A stretch of 64,000 nt of DNA from Daphnia pulex (taxonomy: Eukaryota; Arthropoda; Branchiopoda; Diplostraca; Daphniidae): assembly GCF_021134715.1 (NCBI RefSeq), contig NC_060021.1, positions 744,001-808,000 on the forward strand. The letters run 5' to 3'. Below, one piece after another: positions 1 through 13,356 of the stretch (positions within the stretch are counted from its first letter, which is position 1; every line of letters starts with the position of its first letter). Made by a program: the position numbers and the translations under genes. The notes beneath the pieces are model-generated. The model ran no database searches. It saw nothing but the letters and a program-made list of their open reading frames with translations, and was not told where the DNA came from.

Positions 1-3000
1 TTCCGATATTTTGGCAGAGAGGGGTGAGTAGGACAGCATCCGGAAAAGATTGAAAACGAACGGAAACTAGGCTATTTCAAATTTTCTTATCTCTCACACA
101 AATCTCTCGTGAGACACAAGTGTTGATCCCACGAGGCCTTCCGGACTGGGGGTCCATCCCATCTGTTGTGCGGATGAATCGGAAAAAGGAATTGACACGG
201 AGAGACACATCGACAGAGATATCCGGTCATCCGCCGTTTCCATCTTTTTTTTTCAGACACACACAAAGTGGGTGGGAGTGGGAGTGGGTGGGTGGCGTAT
301 GGGAGAAATAACCCTCATCACGAACATCCATAGTTTCCAACTCCTTCCTGTTTCCAACTTTATTCCAACCGAAAATTTTTCATTTTTTTCCCCGCCGGAA
401 TTTATTTTTTTTTAAATTTCCGGTTTTCATTCAACTTTTTGTTATGCAAATTTTACAATGAAAAATAAAATTGAAAGCAGCCGCCCAGATTTCGATCGGA
501 GAAAAAATGGCGTCGCTGTGTGTGTGTGTGCCTATATAGGAGAGCGTCGGTGGTGAAGAAGGAGGAAATGAGACGCCGTGGGTGGAGGAGAAAAACAAGA
601 AAGAAAAGAAAAGAAGGGGAGGGTAGAGACTCCGACCGACGCAACCGCCCGAAGGACGTGGGAATCTTCTCACGGGCCAGAGAGCCGGAGCTCCGCCGCC
701 GCCGCCCGTCTTGTATACTACGCCGTCCAATAAGACGTCCAACAAAACAAAACCCAAAAAATTTTCTTCCACCCACAGATGGACGGTATACATGTATACA
801 ATAACGGATGCGTCGTTGGAATTCCGCTCCACCGGAAGGAAATGTTTCGTCATACACATCCATAAGACGAAGGAATGTGCAATCAAAGTTCAACCCAATT
901 CAAATCTCGCGCCCAATTACTCCTCATCGTTTCAAATTAAATTTTACCAAGAATTTGTCTAAACAGCAACCAAATTGAAAATACAAAAATAACACAAATG
1001 GTTAAATGCCTCCAGGCCATTTCTTCCGGCGTACTACCTTAAAAGTTTCTCGACAATAGAAGAGAAAGAAAGAAAGAAGAAGGTGGATATAAGACATGTC
1101 GTAAAAAAAAGATAACGAGTGCGCACAGACACAAACAACAATTGCACCGGTGAGCTTAATATAACTCTCATAAAATCAAATAGAAAAAGAAGAAGAAGAA
1201 GAATAAAAAAAGGGCCTTCCGTTGGTGCGACCTTTCAACCCGCCGGCCCGGCCCGGCCCGGCCGCCATTTTTTCCGTCACCAGAAAATTCTTTTGCGCTC
1301 ATTTCGTGCGTTGTGTATAATTTCGCCAGCCAGTCAGCGCCATTGTTTTTATTCTAAGGGGGGGGAGAAGGAAGAAGGACGTCTGGTGTACAACATCCAG
1401 CGGAGGGAAACTTTAATTTTGTTTTGAGAATCGGCTGCTGCCTACCACCTGTCACTTTGTTTTTCTACTTTTCCAGTAAAAAACGACCCGCCCTGAGGCC
1501 GTCCGTCTCTCACCCACACACAACCGTTATACCCAGTCATCTACTCCGCGTCGATTCCGGAATGAAAATAGGAAAATAAAAATTAAATCAAAAAATCGAA
1601 ATGACGTCAAAGATGGACGACTTTGATCCAACCAGACAAAAAGAAATGAGAACTCGACTATTTGCGTTTCTTCCAGTTTGATGCCCAGTCTCAATGGAGT
1701 TACTGCTGGACAAGAAAAAGGGCCATCCATCAATAGTTCACGGCTATCGAACGATTCCAACCTTACAAACGGCGGTGTGGGGGTGTCTAACAAGACCATC
1801 GTCCACAACTAGTCAATGGAGGAATCAATTTGAAAATGTTTAAAGTCGGAGGGGGTCCAGCCATCGACTGGAAAATAATAAAAAAAGGTCCTGGTGCATT
1901 CCAGCACCTTTCCAAGATATAGAAAATAATTTTTTTTTTCCATCCTGGACCATCCATTTCCCTGGACAGAAGAGCGAAGCAGTCGAGCTTGTCCTCTTGT
2001 TTCTTTTATATTTGATTTATTTTTCAATTCTCTATGTGTGTAGCCTCCCACTCATTTTCACCCCCACCACCTTGAACCTTTTTCCTTCTTCTTCCCCTCT
2101 TGTAAAAATGAATAGAAAAAGAGAATGAATAGAATAACCCTGCAGGTAAATATATCAAGGATAGAGGGGATATACTATCCACATGTACAGCAGCAGCAGG
2201 AACCCGGGAGCTCGCGGTTGGAAGTTACCTTCTTTCTATCCACTCTGCCCAGCCATTTTCTTATTTTATTTTTTTGAATGGACTAAAGTTCCACACGATT
2301 TATACATTTCCCCCCTTCAAGTGGCAAGGTGGGGGCTATAAAAGAATTTCTGCCCACTTGACAATGTCCTCCTCCAGTCATTTTCATGTATGCTGGACTC
2401 TCTGGCCAGTTGGTGGACCCAAATGGACACAAGATGATGAGGAGGGTATATCTATCCAGTCGACCATTTTCTATATCTTTTATTCTTTAGACAAGACAAT
2501 ACGATCGGTTCTTTCAGGTGTGCAAAAGATGAAAAGAAGAAGAGCGGCCCTGGACGGACACAAAAATGCGCTCGGCCGTGTCCGACTTGAATCTATACAG
2601 GCGCATATAATCAACTTGCTGGCCATCACCTCTTAAACAACCGACAAACCTTCCAAGGTTTTTTTCTTATTTAAAAAAAAAATAAAACAAATTCTATTGA
2701 TTTAAACTGTGGCTGGAAATTGACACTAGCGCAATGCATATAGTTCGTCGACTTTTGGTGATGGCTGAGCGTTCTCTCCATGTTCCAGTAGACAAGAACA
2801 CAAGAGTTGAAAAAAAGAATAAGAAGAAAAAAAAGAGTTGGGAATAGTTTTAGCTTGGCCGCTATGCTGCGATAGGACTCAGGCATCCGAGACGGAAATC
2901 ATTTTGTGCGCACCAAAGCTCGCGGGCTCTCTTTTATCTAATGATTATTTATATTCCCTTTACAACCGTAATGCAGCTGGAACTCAGAAGAAGAAGAACA

Positions 3001-3300
3001 AAGAACAAATCTGGAAGCCGATCCTGACTGATGGCGGCAGGAATCCCCCCAAAAAAGAAATTCGGGAACGTGTTGGAGCATCGAGATGAGGCCAGCAGCG
3101 CCATTGTTTTATAGTTATAAACGGCCTTATGTAATGTTTTACTCAAATAACATTTCACCTTCTCAAATGTACATCACGTTATCTTTTGAATAGAAAAATT
3201 CCAAACGAGGATCGGCGACTTGTGGGTGATAATAGACGGTCAATTAAGATAGGCCCGTTTAGTAGATTAGCCATTTTGGGGGGTTTTATCAGTGACTCAC
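1..3300. other. No complete gene; probable intron/flank of the minus-strand gene at 3301-3436
   Basis: No open frame here has a recognisable domain, plausible splice partners or protein-like composition. The sequence is AT-rich with poly-T, AAGAAG and TG-type simple tracts and a CCGGCCCGG-rich patch near 1240-1265. Because the exon at 3301-3436 on the minus strand ends in a good donor (GTGAGT), this stretch is most simply read as the 5' part of its first intron, with later exons beyond the left edge. Short frames such as 431-886 on the minus strand are low-complexity and have no support. Confidence 0.5.
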
Positions 3301-3436
3301 CTCTTTCTTCGATGAAGGCGGCGGCGTCGACGACGGCGACGGCCAAGACGGCCAGCACCACCAGCAAGGCGTAGTGGCGTCGCTCCGCAGATGAACAGGA
3401 CATGGCCGATGAGCCTGGCAATCGACGGTTATCCAT
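3301..3436 (-). CDS. First coding exon of a secreted/membrane protein (partial gene)
   Basis: The minus-strand exon reads from ATG at 3436 (residues MDNRRLPG...) into a long hydrophobic stretch rich in Leu, Val and Ala ending AVVDAAAFIEER, a convincing signal peptide with a likely cleavage near DAAA. The exon ends after GAAAGAG at a consensus donor GTGAGT (3295-3300), leaving phase 1. The frame stays open upstream to an alternative ATG at 3487, which would add 17 residues; I prefer 3436 but cannot exclude the longer form. No further exon of this gene could be recognised to the left, so the product (peptide precursor, receptor or enzyme) is unknown. Confidence 0.5.
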
Positions 3437-6400
3437 TTTGGGCGAAATTAATTCAAATGCTCCGGCTGTTGCTGTTAGGATAGACACGCACCGCGGGCGC
3501 CTTTGGGCGGGCGGAAGTGCGGAGTGACTCGGCGGACGGAAAGTCTCAGATTCCGACAGTCCACTCGGATCGACGACTCATACTTACTCCCGTCCACAAT
3601 CCCAATGAACCACCGATTTCCAATTATAAATCACAAAAAGAAATTAAATAAAACCACTACGAGCGCAACACGGAATCCTTCCAGCTGGACGACACAATAC
3701 CCCCGCACCGGAATTGTCCAAAAATCAAACTGGAACAAATCCTGGCGACATCCGCTTTTTTGATTACGAGTTGATAATTAAAAAATGGCACTCGACGCAC
3801 TTTGTCAAATTGTTGTCAAATTCAAATGATTTCTTTAAAATAATTTCCGGATGTGTTTTTAAAATTTAAGTGTTGGATGGTGGTGGGACGCTACTGAGAA
3901 ATGAACGTCCTGACTGGGCGGCGACTGCACTGGGAATGAGGGCCGTCGAGTGCTCGACACTTTGGTTCCTTCATTTCCCCTTGGGAAAGAAAAAAGATTG
4001 CGAGCAACACACAGCGCAGTGGTTTTTCTTCTTCTTCTTCTTTCATTCTCTCCCCCACCCAACCGCAAAGGGAATGGAAGACGGCCCCAGGGGAAGGGGG
4101 TGTATAAGCCACCACCCCGACCTGTTGTTATATCCACCCACTTGTGGAAAATGGGGGGCGGCGGGTGGATGGAAAAGGAAGCGGCGAGGGACGCCAAAGA
4201 GCAGTTGAGCGCAATGGGAGAGTAGCGAGCAGGAGGGGAAATGGCAATCGACAACGGCGTGTCACGACAAGCGCACGACGACGACGACGACGACGCGCTT
4301 TTTTTTTCTTCTGTTCAATGAACTCTGCACGGAGAAATGATCGTAAAAAAACGGGAGAAAAAGAAAAGCAACAACTCCCGGTTGTTGTTGTTGTTTTTTG
4401 GCGCCAGCGTCGTTGGAGAAATGGCGCGACACACAAGAACGGCGGCGGCCCCCGGTCGGACGAATATTCACGACGGGGTTCAACGGAATCGGCTGACATG
4501 TTCTTCTTCACTTGTCTATAGAATGTACACTGTACATGTGACGTGTAGAACTAGCGTGTATAGGAGACTCACTCGGATGACACACATCCCGGACGAGTAA
4601 TGATTTAGAAATTGTTGCGCACACATTTCTGACATTTCGTGAATGTCATAGAGATGTGAGAAATGTTGGCGTGAATAATTGCCGAGCTGCTGCTGGGTGC
4701 TGCACCTTTGGCTGGCTGGCTGATCTAGTTGATGTTGTTGGTGGATACACACACGGGTAGAAGAAGCTGTCACGCCAGATTTATATAAGACTGCGAGATG
4801 TGTGGTGAGTCACACAAACAACTCTCTTTCCAGGTCCAGGTGTTTTGTTGCCACAAATTTTTAAAAACGATCGTATCGCAACAACAACCACTCGGATCCA
4901 TCCGCATCCAGCAGCAGCAGCTTCGTCATCAGCAGCAACCAGGCCAGCTCAATCGATGAGTCGATCGCCCAGTTGATTCTCAGCAACAACTCGATCGTGA
5001 CTCACGGCTATTTTGAGGGCCGGGAATTTCTATTTCACTTTTTTGGGAACAATTGACTTTTCCAATTTTCGATCGCACAGTTGCTCTATACAGAGTGACG
5101 CAAATTTGTACAAGTAACAATCAGTTGGGATGGACGAATTTTGTGAACCTTGTGTCGAGACTCAACTTAACACTTGTTGAATGCCAGACTTTTAATAACA
5201 CTTTCGTAATAAACTGATCCTCTTTTTAAAAATGACTAATTCACTGTGGATCTGTCAAACGGAATGACAGTCATTGGTCTTAAAATGTACAGTCAAGCTA
5301 CACACAACAACAACAATTTTGATTTTGATCTCGATTTTGATTTCGAATAGAGTTTATTACAGAAATAAATTAATAAAAATAATTATTTGTATCAATAAAT
5401 TACGAAAATAATTTTTTAACAACATTTTTTTTAAAACGAAGATTTCTAAAATGTCGAATTTTTAACGGGACAAGTCTAAAAATAGATGACATAAATCTAA
5501 ATCAATCCGACCATCTGATTCAAATAGTCGAAGTTCTTAGAAATACATTTTTCCAATATTTCTTCTTATTTTTTTTTTTTTTTTACTGTACTACTATATA
5601 CTTCGTAACATTGCAGATTGTGATTTCAAGTCTATTTTTGACAAGAATAAAAAAGAAATTGTTCCACTTTTGGCTGAAAAATATTTTCTGTTTATATTTT
5701 CGCTCCGGAATTTACCGGTCTAGATGGCAATCGGTCTGACTGGTTGCAATTTGCTAGACGGGGTGTACATGATTGCTCGTGGAGATTTTCAGTAAAATTT
5801 CAAGTGAAAAAATAACAATTTGATTAAAAATTGAGAAAATTGAAATGCGCTAAAACTACAAAATAAATCATTTCCACTTTGATTTGATTTCGCAAAGTCC
5901 CACTGTCAGAAATAAAATATAAAATAACGAAAAGAAGATATAAATCAAATAATAAAATCGACGATGATGCGGAACGAATAAAACCTTGGTGAATCAATCA
6001 TTCGCGATCTGAATATTTTGTCCTCGAAATAGTTTGGGCGTTTGTCCGCGATTGATAAGAAATTGAAACAAAAGAAAAAACAAAAAAACAAAAAAATAAC
6101 AAATGGTTTTGTGAAACATTCCAGCGAGAGCTGAACCGTTTCGCGTGCTGGCCTTGCCAAAGTCGTTACGATGTATTGTATATAATAGACGGATACTTTT
6201 GTTGGTCTAACTGCGCGCTGTTAGACATTTTTTTTTTTAAATGCGCTTGTGTTCTCTAGTGCGTATTACACGTTCGCCGTCTTATTTTTCTCTGTCCGTC
6301 AGTCATTCACCGCCAAGACCCGAGTGGTTTTTTTCGATATGACATTTTTTGTTTTCTTCTTATATCTCAATTGTTTCTTTTTTCTTTCAAGATATGCCAA

Positions 6401-6655
6401 TGTATAGATGCAACGTGGAAAAGTGCAAGTGGAAAATACTATGGCGATATCTGTCTATTGAATGGACAACCTTCATACACTTGTTTAATACATCAAATAA
6501 TTCAATTTTCTGAGACTGGCGATATAATACCGCAACTCAAGCAAAGTCTATAGTCAGTCTGGCGTGATTGACGATTGACGACACTTTTCAGTTGAGCCTA
6601 ATCAGCGCCGACGACACAACTATGTATACAGCCAGAAAATGGCGAATCTCTCCCA
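3437..6655. other. Non-coding upstream region with triplet repeats and a possible plus-strand TATA box
   Basis: I see no gene. The part from 3.9 to 4.5 kb is GC-rich and carries short triplet tracts: TTC/CTT near 4028-4042, GAC near 4276-4295 and GTT near 4380-4397. These create spurious Lys/Arg/Val-rich frames on both strands. A TTATATAAG motif at 4781-4789 is followed by a TCACAC initiator-like motif about 30 bases later, so a plus-strand transcript could start near 4810, but no convincing coding exon follows. From 5.2 to 6.6 kb the DNA is AT-rich and featureless. Confidence 0.4.
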
Positions 6656-7915
6656 CACAGCAGCGGTAACATACTTAATTTCCAGTATGTTAGTAGGTTA
6701 AAAGTACTGAATTTGTCAAGTAGGGCTTTTTTCATACTTAATTTGGAAAATTTCCTACTTGAAATATTTTTTAACGTACTTACAACTCATTTTCATACTT
6801 GCAAGCACTATATTTTTTAAATATCAAGTAGTTTAGGGAGTTGTAAGTATGTTCAACTATTTGTAAGTATTGTAAATTTGTAAGTATATTGGACGAACAT
6901 ACTTATACCTATTTTTCATACTTATTTTCGTCGTATACATACTTAAACAGCTAATAACATACTTGTACTTTGTACTTGTGCTCACTTTTGAAATTTGATT
7001 GAGCTTAGCCTATATATATCGACTACTGGATTCAACTTGTTAGTCGACGAGGCTAGTGATTCCACGTCCATTGAAGATGTGGTTGTTGCTAGTAGTAACA
7101 CAACTGATGGCGTCAGGGCTGGTCTTGAACAATCATCAGCTGAAGATAGGCATGATTTTGATCACGAACAACAACCCCAACATTTTGGCCAGCAAAATTT
7201 GGTTCCTGCTGCTCATCGTGAAATTGAATCCCTCCTTTTCACTCATGGTGCTGCGTTTAGTGAATTTGAATGGGAGGCTGGCTTGCTATCTTATGTTGCG
7301 ACAAAGATATTTCCTGACCTACGAGGCCCTGCTCTTTGTTTCTCAGTCCATCCATGAGCATTATTCAAGAAATATGGCCATCGTTCAGGTAGAACTCTAG
7401 AATACATGTAAACTACTTGTTTAAGGAATCTAACTACTTTTTTTCATTAATTGTAGGAAAAACTTGCTGCCCTATTTATATCTACTGAAGGAACTGGTAG
7501 TACCGAGTTTAAAGCAGCTTTCCTGTAAATCATTTTTGTGAAAAAAATGAATAAGGGCACATGCTCGCCGCTTTAGGAGAGAAAATTGAATATGATGTTT
7601 GGACATAAAAATCTCTAAGTCCTAAACCCCTCCGTTGATTAGTAACGGTTATTTAATTGGTAAAATCAAATTTAGAATGGCACAGCGGATCAGCATCTGA
7701 CTGTGATGCGGGAGACCCGTGTTCGATTCCTACAGAGGGCTTTTCTTTTATTCAAGTAAGTATGTTGGAGGCACATACTTACATGCTTACTCGTTACTTA
7801 CAAAATGTAAGTATGAAAAAACTATTTAAGTATGTTAAGCTCGTAAGTAGTTTCGTCTTGTAAGTAATCCTGGCCCACTAAAGTATGTTAAGGTAAGTAT
7901 TCTACCGCTGCTGTG
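6656..7915. mobile_element. DNA-transposon-like element with 13-bp terminal inverted repeats and subterminal CATACTT/AAGTATG arrays
   Basis: The left end CACAGCAGCGGTA (6656-6668) is the exact inverse of TACCGCTGCTGTG at 7903-7915. Immediately inside, both ends are packed with CATACTT, AAGTATG and close variants (6669-6970 and 7750-7900), the arrangement expected for subterminal transposase-binding sites. The interior has a degenerate coding-like stretch (about 7030-7360, one frame reading LSYVATKIFPDLRGP) with no recognised transposase domain, and a tRNA-like segment. No clear target-site duplication is visible, so the insertion is old, or the outer boundary is a base or two off. Superfamily is unassigned; the subterminal repeat architecture is compatible with hAT but does not prove it. 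Confidence 0.7.
7671..7740 (+). repeat. tRNA-like segment with pol III A and B boxes (SINE-like or tRNA pseudogene)
   Basis: TGGCACAGCGG (7678-7688) resembles the pol III A box and GTTCGATTCC (7721-7730) the B box, at tRNA-like spacing. The anticodon-arm equivalent GCATC..GATGC encloses a 7-base loop that lacks the invariant U33, and the T stem pairs poorly, so it is not a functional tRNA. It lies inside the inverted-repeat element at 6656-7915, suggesting a captured or nested tRNA-derived repeat. Confidence 0.45.
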
Positions 7916-10900
7916 CAATTAGAAGAAAGAAAGAGATTGATTATTATTCTAATGCGAAGATGCTATAACACAAGATGACAAGGAAACCGGTTGGCCATCA
8001 TCTGCTTCTGTGTCTACAGTAACAGCAACAAAAAAACACAAGGACGTCGTGTTATTGAACAGAAAATTGCACGATTCGTCGACTATAAAAGTCGATTGAT
8101 TGATCAAGGGATATCGTTCCATTTGGCAGTGTGATTTTCTTTCGCCCCAGCTCTCACATCACAGCATTCATCTCGTTCGCGCCAACACCTTTCAAACTAC
8201 ATAACCTCTATAAAAAGAATAGTAGATTCTTGACCGTAAAAGTCGTTAGCTGGGTGCTGTTTCTTTAATATAATGGTCATGAAAGAGTTCGTATTTCGAT
8301 CATTCGATTTGATTTCCAATAACTGTGCGAGTCGTGAAACACGTCGAACACGAACTATATAAGCACAGAACAGGAGTTCACGCTGTTCAAGAGTGTAGCT
8401 ATAGATTTATCAGATGGTTAAGTCCCGCCCAATCGCATCCATCAATAAAAAAATACCGTCAGAATTTTCTGTTCAATCGAAACTTCGCGGTTCAAACGCG
8501 TGAAAAAAATGCGGAAACTGGAAAAGTTTCGATTGTTTTTTTGATAATTTATTCCTCCCATGTATATTATTATTATTATTTGTAAATGAATTGCACAGGT
8601 CGTATAATATAATGAGTCACGGGGGTTTTGGGCAATGCGGCTGATTCACTTCTTGGTCAATTGCGCAATATACCACAACAGTTAAAGTGACCTAAAACTT
8701 AACACAACAAAGAGAAACATGTAATATACATTAATGCTGAGAATATAGAATTCGATTGACAAGTGAATGATCTAGTTGTGTTTCAATTGGGAAGTCAAGA
8801 CGACGTGAGGAGAGCTTTACAATATATATAATAATCAAATCAACCATCACTCGAGATGAAAGGCAGCTGAACTGGGCGGTATATTATCGCTTGATTCGAC
8901 TCATCCTGTTTTGAAATAACGACGCCATCCCGTGTTATTGATATATACTAAGCAATTATCTCTCTTTCTCCATTTCCTCGTGAATATCTTCTATATACCC
9001 ATCTACAGAAAAGTTTATTCTTTTCATTCCTTCTTTGCGCTGGTTTAAGCATACATAAAAGTAAAAAAAAAGAGTATTATACTGCTGGACCCGACGGTGC
9101 AATCAGACTGCACTAACTGCAACTCTCGCCGTCCTGCGGTTCATCATCCGACGCGGCCGCATATGCCCGCAAGTGCTTTCCATTTCCGCGGGTCATTTGA
9201 ACTCTTACCTGACCCACCTTCTGGCTATTAAAAATCCCAGCAGAGGGAAAAGAAGAAGAAGAACCCAAGGATATACACTCAAACATCAGCTGTTGCGTAT
9301 ATAGACACTCACCATATTTCTATAACTTTAGAAATAATATACAAGTTCTTATTCGGATTTTTGGCCGGGAAAAGAGATAGATGTACACCTACAGTATATA
9401 GTAACGCTTGAACAATTCTCTCGGTGCCGCACAAATAACGAACGAAATATACAAGAAAAATGAAGACGAATGTGAAGAAGAAGAAGAAGAAGTATAAGGA
9501 ACTCTATCTATACACACAGCACATACACGTACACACATAAATACATAAGAGAGAGAGAGAGAGAAAAGAATAGAAGAAAAGGAGAGACCCACATCCGGTC
9601 CAAGTTGCTGTGCGCACTGTTCATCCACTTGGAACGATATATAATGAATATAAGGAGAGAGGCGGCAGTGCTTATGGCGGTTATAGTCCTTATATTCTTT
9701 CCCTTTCAGGTGCCTTCTCGTCAGGTATACAGACGAAAAGAATATATATAAGAGAAGGCCAAAAAGAAATATAGAAAAATTAAAAAAAGAGCCAGCCGGA
9801 GCTGCTGCTGCTGTGCTGTTGCTGGCGTGCTAAACACAGGGTTCGGTTGATGGGCCATACACAGCAGAGCCCCAGCATGTCGTGAAACCAAACTCTTGAC
9901 AGCGCATGTGATGCGTGGACGTCCGTCTTTTTTCATTCGATCAAAAAATTCAGAACTTTAATTTCTTTTTTTTTGTTTTTATATAATGACAAAATTTGAT
10001 AATTATTTCCAACGAGTTCCTTTTCATCGTGTTTTCCGTGAGTTTTTTCTCATCGTTATGTGCAATGGTGAAGGGTTTTTGCGCAACAGCTTGATGAAAA
10101 TATATGTTGATCTATTTAAATGTTATCGCAGGCAGATAGCGGCTGATGCAACAAGACAAATGACCAAAATTGCAGTGCTCTTTTATGAATATCTGTAAGA
10201 AATGCGCTGCGTTATTTAGTGCAGCGTCAAGTGACTTGACGCAATTTATTGTTTGTCGCTGACACTGATAAGTGATGATAAAAGTCGTTCGTTAAAAATC
10301 CAAATGATGGAATCTTACACGATATTGTTAGTTTGTTAAACAGATGCAATCTCCGCTCGTTACTTTCCTGATCGAAATCAGCGCCACAATAATAAACGCG
10401 CACGTTCTATTCCTCCCCGTCTGTTTGTTTGTCTATACCAAGTGAAAATGGGCCATCTAGAGGCTGACAGTCGAACTCGGTAAAAAATTGAAACTTAAAT
10501 CAAAAAGATTGGCTTGAAGATTGGCAATTTACAAAAAAGGAAATCAAAAGAGAAAAGAAAAATGCGCATCAAATAAACTGGGATGCATTTCCTGAATAAT
10601 TGTCCATAAGGTTATTCGAGTAGCGGATGCAGAATCCGCTAGACGTCTGCGATACATAAGAACACGTATAAGCTGCACTGCTTGTAATAAAATCTAGTTT
10701 TGAAAATTGGCGGTGGTGGACTGGTGGATACGATGAAACCGGAAAAACCATCTGGAATCGCTTCATATGCATTACGACAACGTAAAAAGTTATACACCAC
10801 CTCAACATTTCTTAAATACAAAAGATTGAACAACAAACACCCGGTCTTCACTCTATACTACGCATCACCCGGCGTCTTTTTCTTATATCATGCATTCAAA

Positions 10901-12303
10901 CAAACATCGCTCATCCGTTGTGAACAGTTTTGAAGAATAATAATAAGAAAAAAAAGGTATATAGTATAACAATATAACAAATATAGATGTGCTTGTGTAG
11001 TATATACATGTACATGTCTATTCAAGGCTGTGCTGGGGTCACATTGTGGTCGATTCAGTTATTGTTCGGTGGGAATCTGTAACCAAACAACCTTCGCCTT
11101 CGTCGCGGTAGCCAATAACGGTTGGTTTATTTCGTCTCTTCTCTCACTTGTGCTGCGATCTTATAAGTTGTTGTTGACTGTCAGAGCGCGCGCAGCATGC
11201 AATGATGTGTGTGAAAGACCATGAAATTCTATCCGTATGCATCTGACCAGAAAAAAGGCAGGTATACATATATGGTCTTTATAGTATGTATTCCGTATTA
11301 TTTCATAGTTGTAGCCAGCGAATATCAATATATATAGATCTACGATTTAATCTCAAGCACTAAATATAACTATACAAGGTAAATTCTGATATACTATGTT
11401 TGGTCTACAGACTTTTACACGCTCTTTATTCTCTTATTTCATCATGTTCGCCATCATCATCCCTTCGGCATCATTTGCAATTCGTCTCACACCCGATAGG
11501 ATTTATTCAGAACTAATTCATATTTTTGCGTTGATTCATTCGTCAATGGCCGATTTCGATTAGCAATGGTGTGTTATTCTAATTCTTTTCTCAGGTATAA
11601 CGCTTCTTGGATATTATGTATATACGCAGCAAGCTGCTGCTGTGTATACTTTGGTTATTTGCTATATAGAGCGGCCTGACAGCGTTTGAGTGAGCTGTTA
11701 TGCGATCGGTGTTCAAAGAAATTCAATCCATCATCGCGTGGCTGACCCGTCATATAGTAAGAAAAAGGGTTAGGTGAATAAGGGAGAGCTTATATTCACA
11801 GAGAATAATACTATAGATGCCAGCAACGTTAAAGCTTGATGCCTGGTGTAACTCGGTTAGACTGGCGAGATGCCTATCGATTACTGATCGAATTTCTTGA
11901 TTTACGCTGACCCCTACAAATTCCTATCGTAGAAAATGCATTGCCACAATTGAGCCACAATCTAACACAACCTTGAAAAGAAGGTCATAACGGATACGAT
12001 TCAGACTGCTGAAAAAGACACACTAAAAAGATACAACAAATTCCGGTTCGTTAACCAGTTAGATTTTATTCCCCAGGACGCCAGGAGCGATCAAGTTTTG
12101 TATTCGAAATTTTACTTTTCAAAATTCCATCCCATAGCTTTTTTCAAATGTATTACTTAAAAAGTATAAACTGTGCAATATATTCATCATCAATCTTCAC
12201 AACTACAAAGATTAGTAGTCTGCCATAGAGTTGAGTTCACATTTGGATTATTGTTTAAAATAGGGCTAAAAAAAGCACATGAATCGATACTTACTTTTGT
12301 ATG
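7916..12303. other. Gene-free AT-rich intergenic DNA
   Basis: No exon with coding character or good splice partners was found. Small frames (for example 8325-8585, 9389-9628 minus, 10569-10808 minus) are unlike known proteins and are rich in simple sequence such as GAGAGA (about 9547-9562), AAGAAG and TATATA. Nothing else is supported. Confidence 0.45.
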
Positions 12304-12375
12304 TCCTCGATAGTATAGTGGTGAGTATCCCCGCCTGTCACGCGGGAGACCGGGGTTCAATTCCCCGTCGGGGAG
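12304..12375 (+). tRNA. tRNA-Asp (GTC)
   Basis: A 72-nt cloverleaf: acceptor TCCTCGA pairs with TCGGGGA, followed by discriminator G at 12375. The anticodon arm CCCGC-CTGTCAC-GCGGG gives anticodon GTC (Asp), and the T arm is CCGGG-GTTCAAT-TCCCCG-like with an intact B box. A T run (TTTCTTTTT) follows within about 10 bases as pol III terminator. The CCA is absent from the gene, as in eukaryotic nuclear tRNAs. Confidence 0.95.
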
Positions 12376-12579
12376 GATTTCTTTTTAACTTTTAAATCGT
12401 TTTTAACTTTTTATATATTCCGTTATTAATATCCATACACCATTTTAATCTTCTCTTATTATTCTGTCGAGTTCTCAGTGTTAGTGGTTGGTTTCTCTTC
12501 GTCGTCAAGGCACCCGACATTTTCTAGCCTGCACTGTTTGAAAAAAGATTTCTTGAAGTAACATTTCGGACTTGACAAG

Positions 12580-12651
12580 TCCTCGATAGTATAGTGGTCA
12601 GTATCCCCGCCTGTCACGCGGGAGACCGGGGTTCAATTCCCCGTCGGGGAG
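12580..12651 (+). tRNA. tRNA-Asp (GTC), second copy
   Basis: Same 72-nt tRNA as the copy 276 bp upstream, differing by one D-arm base (GTGGTC here, GTGGTG in the first copy). Acceptor, anticodon (GTC) and T arms are identical. A TCTTTTTT tract follows as terminator. Flanking sequences do not match, so only the tRNA is conserved, not a longer duplicated block. Confidence 0.95.
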
Positions 12652-13356
12652 GATATCTTTTTTCATGTTGATTAATCTTCATTTTATCACTTTTATCAAT
12701 ATAAAATTTAAAAATATGCAAATGTATTATCTACGTAACATTAAATTTAACCAAAACACATTTATGCAACAACCGCTTCATAAAAAATAATTAAAGCGCA
12801 CCAAACATTTAAATAATATTTCTAACTACAATTTGGTTATCGACTTATCATTGAAAAGCACAATAAAAATAGCAGATCGATGTTATGCGAAAAATAATTA
12901 ATTATTTGGTAGGTTATGGTCTTATACTCTTATGGAACGTGCATGATTAAGCTGTATGCTTGGGGAAGTTGGGCATACTAGAGTACTGTCATTAAATTCG
13001 CATTGCTCGGATTCTTTTTCATCATATTTTAATTACTGTAATCGTTATTCACGATCTATCCCGAACGCAGAACACGAATTACATAAATGACCCAATTTCG
13101 TTTTTTCTTTAATTGAATTCATGTTTCGCCATCTAGCGAACGATTGTCGATTAGTCAGCAACAGACCGACAGACGGCTCTCAATCCTTTTGAGCAGACGG
13201 AAGAGCGCGTACACAAAAATACGTTTGTAATCGTTTGTCAGAAGTACACATCATCATTTAACAGCGAAAGTATTTCACTTCGTATTCATTCTGTCGTTTG
13301 TATAACTTGTCTCAGTTTCTTGAAATTTATCGCGAATTAAAATTCCTGCCGAGAAA

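Noticed and set aside
431-893. Minus-strand frames of about 150 codons
   Set aside because: Low-complexity Arg/Ser/Phe-rich translations of simple repeats; two overlapping frames compete and neither has splice context or a domain.
3859-4521. Several long frames on both strands
   Set aside because: They arise from GC-rich triplet repeats (GAC, GTT, TTC) and are mutually overlapping with Arg/Pro/Val runs.
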